Below are positions 60,339-64,000 of a DNA stretch of 64,000 nt, piece by piece. The stretch's first letter is position 1. Each line of letters starts with the position of its first letter. Position numbers and translations under genes: made by a program. A model generated the notes under the pieces. The model worked only from the letters and a program-made list of their open reading frames with translations. It searched no databases and had not been told where the DNA came from. Source of the DNA: DAMCZI01 sp032095175 (lineage in GTDB: Bacteria > Bacillota > Clostridia > Clostridiales > Caloramatoraceae); the NCBI GenBank assembly GCA_032095175.1, contig DAMCZI010000022.1, positions 1-64,000 of the forward strand, in the 5' to 3' direction.

Positions 60339-61481
60339 CTATTTTTCGTAGTTAATATATATTGTATCTATTGCCAAATATATAATTGTCTTTCCATCTG
60401 GGGAAATTATCATACCTCCATTGGGCCTATATATTTCATTATCTCTTATAATGTAAGTACCTTCACTAACATCATAAACACATAAACGAACGAATCCATC
60501 TGTTGTCCCATACCAAAGGTTTGAATCTACGGGTTTTTCGGTATTGATAGATAGAACCCATTTATAATCAAGCTTTAGTTCCTGGTCTACCACATTATCT
60601 AATTTAAGAAATATTAATTTATTATTCTTAAAATCCAATATTCCAATATTCCCTGATACAATTTTATTATCATTAGTAGATGTAAATCCACAATAATTAT
60701 CATTTATTCGATAGGGGTCAACAAATACTTCCTTATCTCTAAGATAAGTTTTTGTCGTACTCCTAGTTTGAATATTATATGTAATTATTGCGCTACCTGA
60801 TAGTTCTTTAACATTATCTAAAGTACCTATAACTAGGTTGTCATTATCTATCCAGCATGCTCTATATACTCCTTTAAAGGGTAATTCTATAGTGTTTTCC
60901 AGGTTTGAATCTGTTAAAATACAATTTTCTGTGGTGTTAAAAATAAATAGTTTTTTATTATGAGGATTACCAACAATTTCATAGGATTTATAATCACTAT
61001 GTTGTTCTTTCCAGTCTTGAAATAAAATCTGTTTGCTAATATTGTTATTCTTTACCGTTAACATCCTAATATCATCAGAGATAGTAAAATTCTCAGAATC
61101 CTGAATACTAAAAGGTTGAACATATCCATCTAGTGGAAATAATTTATCTGACCTTTTATTTTTAATATTATACTTATATAAACAACTATTTCCGCCCATT
61201 GACCCATGGGTTTGATAAAGAAAATTATCATTATCAAGAAAAAATAATGGTGTCCAATTTTTCTCATCAATCTCGTTAAATTCTTCAGTAATGTAACTAG
61301 ACGATTTATCAATTAAATCACAACATATCCTATGATCTATTAAAAATCCTTTATCAGGTGAATATGTATTGTTAAGTTGATTCTGCTTATCTGATTGGGT
61401 TGTTTTCTGCGACTCAAGAGTTTTGCTGCAACCAACAAAAAGTACAATAAATAATAAAAAAGTTGTCAAAATTTTTTTCAT
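60339..61481 (-). CDS. Lipoprotein, probable beta-propeller
   Basis: The protein has 380 residues. The signal peptide ends in the lipobox LFVGC (Cys18). The mature part has repeated strand motifs such as WTPLFFLDNDNFLYQ, CWIDNDNLVIGTL and MIISPDGKTIIYLAI, like WD40/TolB-type blades. It would be tethered outside the membrane. The 157 bases to its right edge of the prophage-side DNA (60182-60338) show nothing. Function is unknown. Confidence 0.75.
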   Translation of the reverse strand: MKKILTTFLLFIVLFVGCSKTLESQKTTQSDKQNQLNNTYSPDKGFLIDHRICCDLIDKSSSYITEEFNEIDEKNWTPLFFLDNDNFLYQTHGSMGGNSCLYKYNIKNKRSDKLFPLDGYVQPFSIQDSENFTISDDIRMLTVKNNNISKQILFQDWKEQHSDYKSYEIVGNPHNKKLFIFNTTENCILTDSNLENTIELPFKGVYRACWIDNDNLVIGTLDNVKELSGSAIITYNIQTRSTTKTYLRDKEVFVDPYRINDNYCGFTSTNDNKIVSGNIGILDFKNNKLIFLKLDNVVDQELKLDYKWVLSINTEKPVDSNLWYGTTDGFVRLCVYDVSEGTYIIRDNEIYRPNGGMIISPDGKTIIYLAIDTIYINYEK

Positions 61482-61540
61482 ATTGTTAACACCTCACTAA
61501 TAATTTGTATACTATTCATTGAGGTTGAACTTATAGAAAT

Positions 61541-61571
61541 AGTAGATTTATTTCAATGAAATAAATCTACT
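61541..61571 (-). terminator. Hairpin after the M23 peptidase gene
   Basis: The 15-base arms AGTAGATTTATTTCA and TGAAATAAATCTACT flank a single base; the U-tract after it is short (ATTTCT). Confidence 0.6.
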
Positions 61572-61704
61572 ACAGATAAACATAAACAAGGCTAGATAAA
61601 ACTTATGTTGATGTATGACTTATAAAAATTATGAAAGTATATCAATATATTAATTGAATTTTTAACAGATTGATATACATTTTGCTATATTCTTTATTAT
61701 TACT

Positions 61705-63066
61705 TTATGGAATAAAAGTTGTAATCTTAGTGTAGGGATTTTCAGAACTTAAAGTATTATCGCTTTCACCATATCCTGATGTTCTCTCATCCGAATCAAC
61801 CTCATAATGCACATGCTCTCCTGTAGCATTACCTTTCCTACCTTGTGTACCAACTGAGTCTCCGCAACCAACTCTGATCTCTGGGTTTGGCTCTAACACT
61901 GTACCTGATAGTGCACCATTTGATCTTATATTTATAGTTTTCATATGATAATAGAAATTTGTGCTTGTACCATCATAAATTCCTAATATTCCTGCGGTTG
62001 ATGTAGCACTATAATAGTATATAGTTCCACTAGAAATTGAATATATAGTTGGGTTTGTTCCATATGCATAATCGATTCCTTCATGAGCTCCACTTTGGCT
62101 ACTAGACCATGTTCCCCACAAGTTAGTACATATAAATGTCTTACCAGTTTTATTATATAATTTGTTGTAACCTTTTAGAACAGCTGCTTTTTGAGCACTT
62201 CTCGTAGTTGCATCCCATGACATTGAGTCAACATGAAACCAATCAGATTGATATCCTTCAAAATTTACATATTTATAAGTAGTACCTTGCAAATTAGCTG
62301 GAGGTGCTGATAAAAGGGTTGTAGCACTTCTTTGTTCGCTAATTTGTGCAAGTTGCTTAATATTTTCAATAGTAAAATTATAATAACTCTCTATACACGC
62401 TTTTATAGTGTCATCACTTTGAGATAATAAATTATCATATGTTTGAAAATCTTTCAAAAGCATTCGTGCATCGCTTAAAGTAATATTTCTAGTGTTAAGA
62501 GCTATTTTCTGTTCCTCTGTTGGTGCGTAGGCATTAGATCTTTCATCTTCCAATTTTGAATAAGCAAAATAATCTCCCCAAGTCCATTTACTAATTACAG
62601 ATTTATCAATATCCGGGAAAAACAACATAATATTAGAAATTGCTTCGGATGGTATCTTCCAGGTTTTTTCAATTTCATAATAATCACCTGCATCTAACGT
62701 TAGGATTTGTTCCTTATTGTAACCATGCTTAATAAGATTATCAATTTGTAATTGTTCTAATGGATTTGTATCATGTACTTTGTTCATATCAATTTTAGGT
62801 ATGCTAATTGAAAGAGATCTTTGTAATTCTAACGATGCTAAAATATCATTACTTGTCATATCACTAGAAATTATATCACTATCCAATGAATACGATTTCT
62901 CCAAAGCATTTACAATATCTCTTGGCATAACTGTATTACTTTTATTAATAGATTTAGCAGTATTTTGAGCATATACATACCTATTTGTTCCAGCTAGAAT
63001 ATTATTGTGGGTGCTAATAATAAAAAATAGAACCAGAAAACCAGATATTAATTTTTTTTGTAGCAT
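61705..63066 (-). CDS. Secreted M23-family metallopeptidase
   Basis: The protein has 453 residues. It has a signal peptide (KKLISGFLVLFFIISTHNNILA), a helical central region (about 50-230) and a C-terminal LytM/M23 domain. That domain shows HEGIDYAYG (His and Asp zinc ligands) and GEHVHYEV (HxH). M23 enzymes cut peptidoglycan cross-bridges; with its long N-terminal region it could also be a secreted regulator. It is a single gene. Confidence 0.87.
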   Translation of the reverse strand: MLQKKLISGFLVLFFIISTHNNILAGTNRYVYAQNTAKSINKSNTVMPRDIVNALEKSYSLDSDIISSDMTSNDILASLELQRSLSISIPKIDMNKVHDTNPLEQLQIDNLIKHGYNKEQILTLDAGDYYEIEKTWKIPSEAISNIMLFFPDIDKSVISKWTWGDYFAYSKLEDERSNAYAPTEEQKIALNTRNITLSDARMLLKDFQTYDNLLSQSDDTIKACIESYYNFTIENIKQLAQISEQRSATTLLSAPPANLQGTTYKYVNFEGYQSDWFHVDSMSWDATTRSAQKAAVLKGYNKLYNKTGKTFICTNLWGTWSSSQSGAHEGIDYAYGTNPTIYSISSGTIYYYSATSTAGILGIYDGTSTNFYYHMKTINIRSNGALSGTVLEPNPEIRVGCGDSVGTQGRKGNATGEHVHYEVDSDERTSGYGESDNTLSSENPYTKITTFIP

Positions 63067-63369
63067 TTTTCACACTCCTTTTATTAAATGTATAGTTTTA
63101 ATGTAACTTTACATTTTTGAGATTTACTATAAAACCATCAGCTGACAAAACCATATTACCATATAATAACAATGTTGTAAATATGACCTATTTTTTATCG
63201 TATGACAGCAATCATCAATTTGTATCATTTTTCACTGGAATTAATCAGGTGTTGTCACATTCTTACAAAAAGTTGTCTTATAAAATAAATGTGTGATTAC
63301 AAAAATAATCAGACTTATTGTCGAAAACACATTAATATTTGATGTGAAGAACATGAGTAGTAGGTGCCA

Positions 63370-63795
63370 AAGAGTTTAAATTTAAAATAAAAGAAGTCAA
63401 ATATTCAGTTTATCAAAAATTCATTACTGTAGTTATGTCAATTACAGTGGGTTGCGAATTTATGAAAGATATTAATGAAAAACTAATACCTAAAACTCTA
63501 ACAGCTAACCTATTTGTTATAATCTTTTAGATCAACATCTGAGAAAAATAGAAAATCATACATATGATGAATGTTCAAAATTTTTGGTATACGCTGAAGT
63601 AGATGGTAAGTTATATCTACTGTACTTGGAAGACCAGAAAATTATTATAGCTTAGTAATGGTTTTTATGAAAAATGTGATTATCTTGAAATTAGTGAACT
63701 ATATGGTCAGAAAATTTAGAGGCAAGTTTTTATTCTATCTAAAAAATGCCTACTACAATAACAAATTGAAGTTTGAACCGTTTGATCCCTAAGTA
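63370..63795 (+). pseudogene. Degenerate ORF chain, possible transposase remnant
   Basis: Consecutive frames carry FKIKEVKYSVYQKFITVV..TVGCEFMKDINEKLIPKTLTANLF, then LDQHLRKIENHTYDECSKFLVYAEVDGKLYLL, then NYYSLVMVFMKN..KNAYYNNKLKFEPFDP, broken by stops and shifts. The pieces resemble a transposase-like protein but I cannot name the family. 63796-64000 holds no clear gene. Confidence 0.35.
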
Positions 63796-63928
63796 CATTT
63801 CCCCGGCAGGGGGCAAAATTTAATATTAAAAATATAGTATTTATGGGGATTATTCAAAACCCATAGGCTGAGACGCTCACGTGGCTCCGTTCTATATTTC
63901 GTTTCAGAAATTGAGCAAGTTTAGTATT

Positions 63929-63966
63929 AACCAACACTTTTTCATCTTGTATGAAGGTGTTGGTTT
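63929..63966 (+). terminator. Terminator-like hairpin near right edge
   Basis: AACCAACAC and GTGTTGGTT pair around a loop that itself holds CAT/ATG; TTTT overlaps the 3' side on the plus strand. Confidence 0.55.
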
Positions 63967-64000
63967 TAACAGGCTCAACTTCTGAATCCGAATCTATTCA

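Noticed and set aside
1..64000. CRISPR arrays, rRNA genes, complete insertion sequences
   Set aside because: I found no regularly spaced direct repeats, no rRNA signature and no intact transposase with terminal repeats in the window.

Overview
The window looks like the chromosome of a low-GC, spore-forming Firmicute of the Clostridium type. The evidence is AT-rich DNA, strong GGAGG-type ribosome-binding sites, a bacterial V-type ATPase operon, a c-di-GMP-I riboswitch and clostridial-type prophage genes. I do not name a species.

Host part, left (1-27069). A surface protein cut by the left edge is read leftward behind a c-di-GMP-I riboswitch with a terminator expression platform. Next come tRNA-Pro(GGG) and a YhaM-type OB/HD exonuclease. 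A nine-gene V-ATPase operon follows (leftward order F-C-I-K-G-E-A-B-D), with a 157-bp imperfect palindrome just upstream of its first ribosome-binding site. After it lie a lipid kinase, a MoxR/DUF58/membrane-protein trio, an HD-GYP protein, a PatB-type lyase, a ROK glucokinase, an RlmA-type methyltransferase, GNAT proteins and several small membrane or stress-type proteins. There is also one decayed GNAT remnant.

Prophage (27070-60031, about 33 kb). This is a complete-looking siphovirus prophage inserted at the 3' end of a tRNA-Gly(CCC) gene by a large serine recombinase. The 15-bp identity at both ends overlaps the tRNA 3' end. Most genes read leftward. From right to left they are: immunity region (CI-like repressor, Cro-like repressor, TTTACGT operators, AntA/AntB antirepressor), early replication/recombination genes (Gp157, ERF annealing protein, RusA, SSB, ERCC4 nuclease, primase-helicase), a sigma-region-4-like regulator, HNH, terminase, HK97-type head genes, tail genes including a -1 frameshift chaperone, tail fibre, DNA adenine methylase, holin, amidase and small accessory genes. 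Rightward genes inside it are an XRE/RHH pair near the left end, a membrane-anchored protein in the early region, the CI-like repressor and the integrase.

The most interesting points are these. (1) Integration cuts the integrase reading frame at the crossover: rebuilding attP gives a 508-residue protein that ends at a stop plus hairpin now stranded at the left end, 33 kb away. (2) Two promoters carry LexA-type boxes; one drives an 85-residue protein of unknown function and the other the DNA methylase. The CI-like repressor has no self-cleavage domain, so the 85-residue protein is a candidate SOS-inducible antirepressor. (3) A 40-residue Spo0E-like phosphatase is encoded in the early region. 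(4) An orphan promoter-plus-terminator pair suggests a tiny RNA.

Host part, right (60032-64000). This holds the body of tRNA-Gly, a lipoprotein with a probable beta-propeller, a secreted M23-type peptidase, and a degenerate, possibly transposase-derived, stretch up to the right edge.
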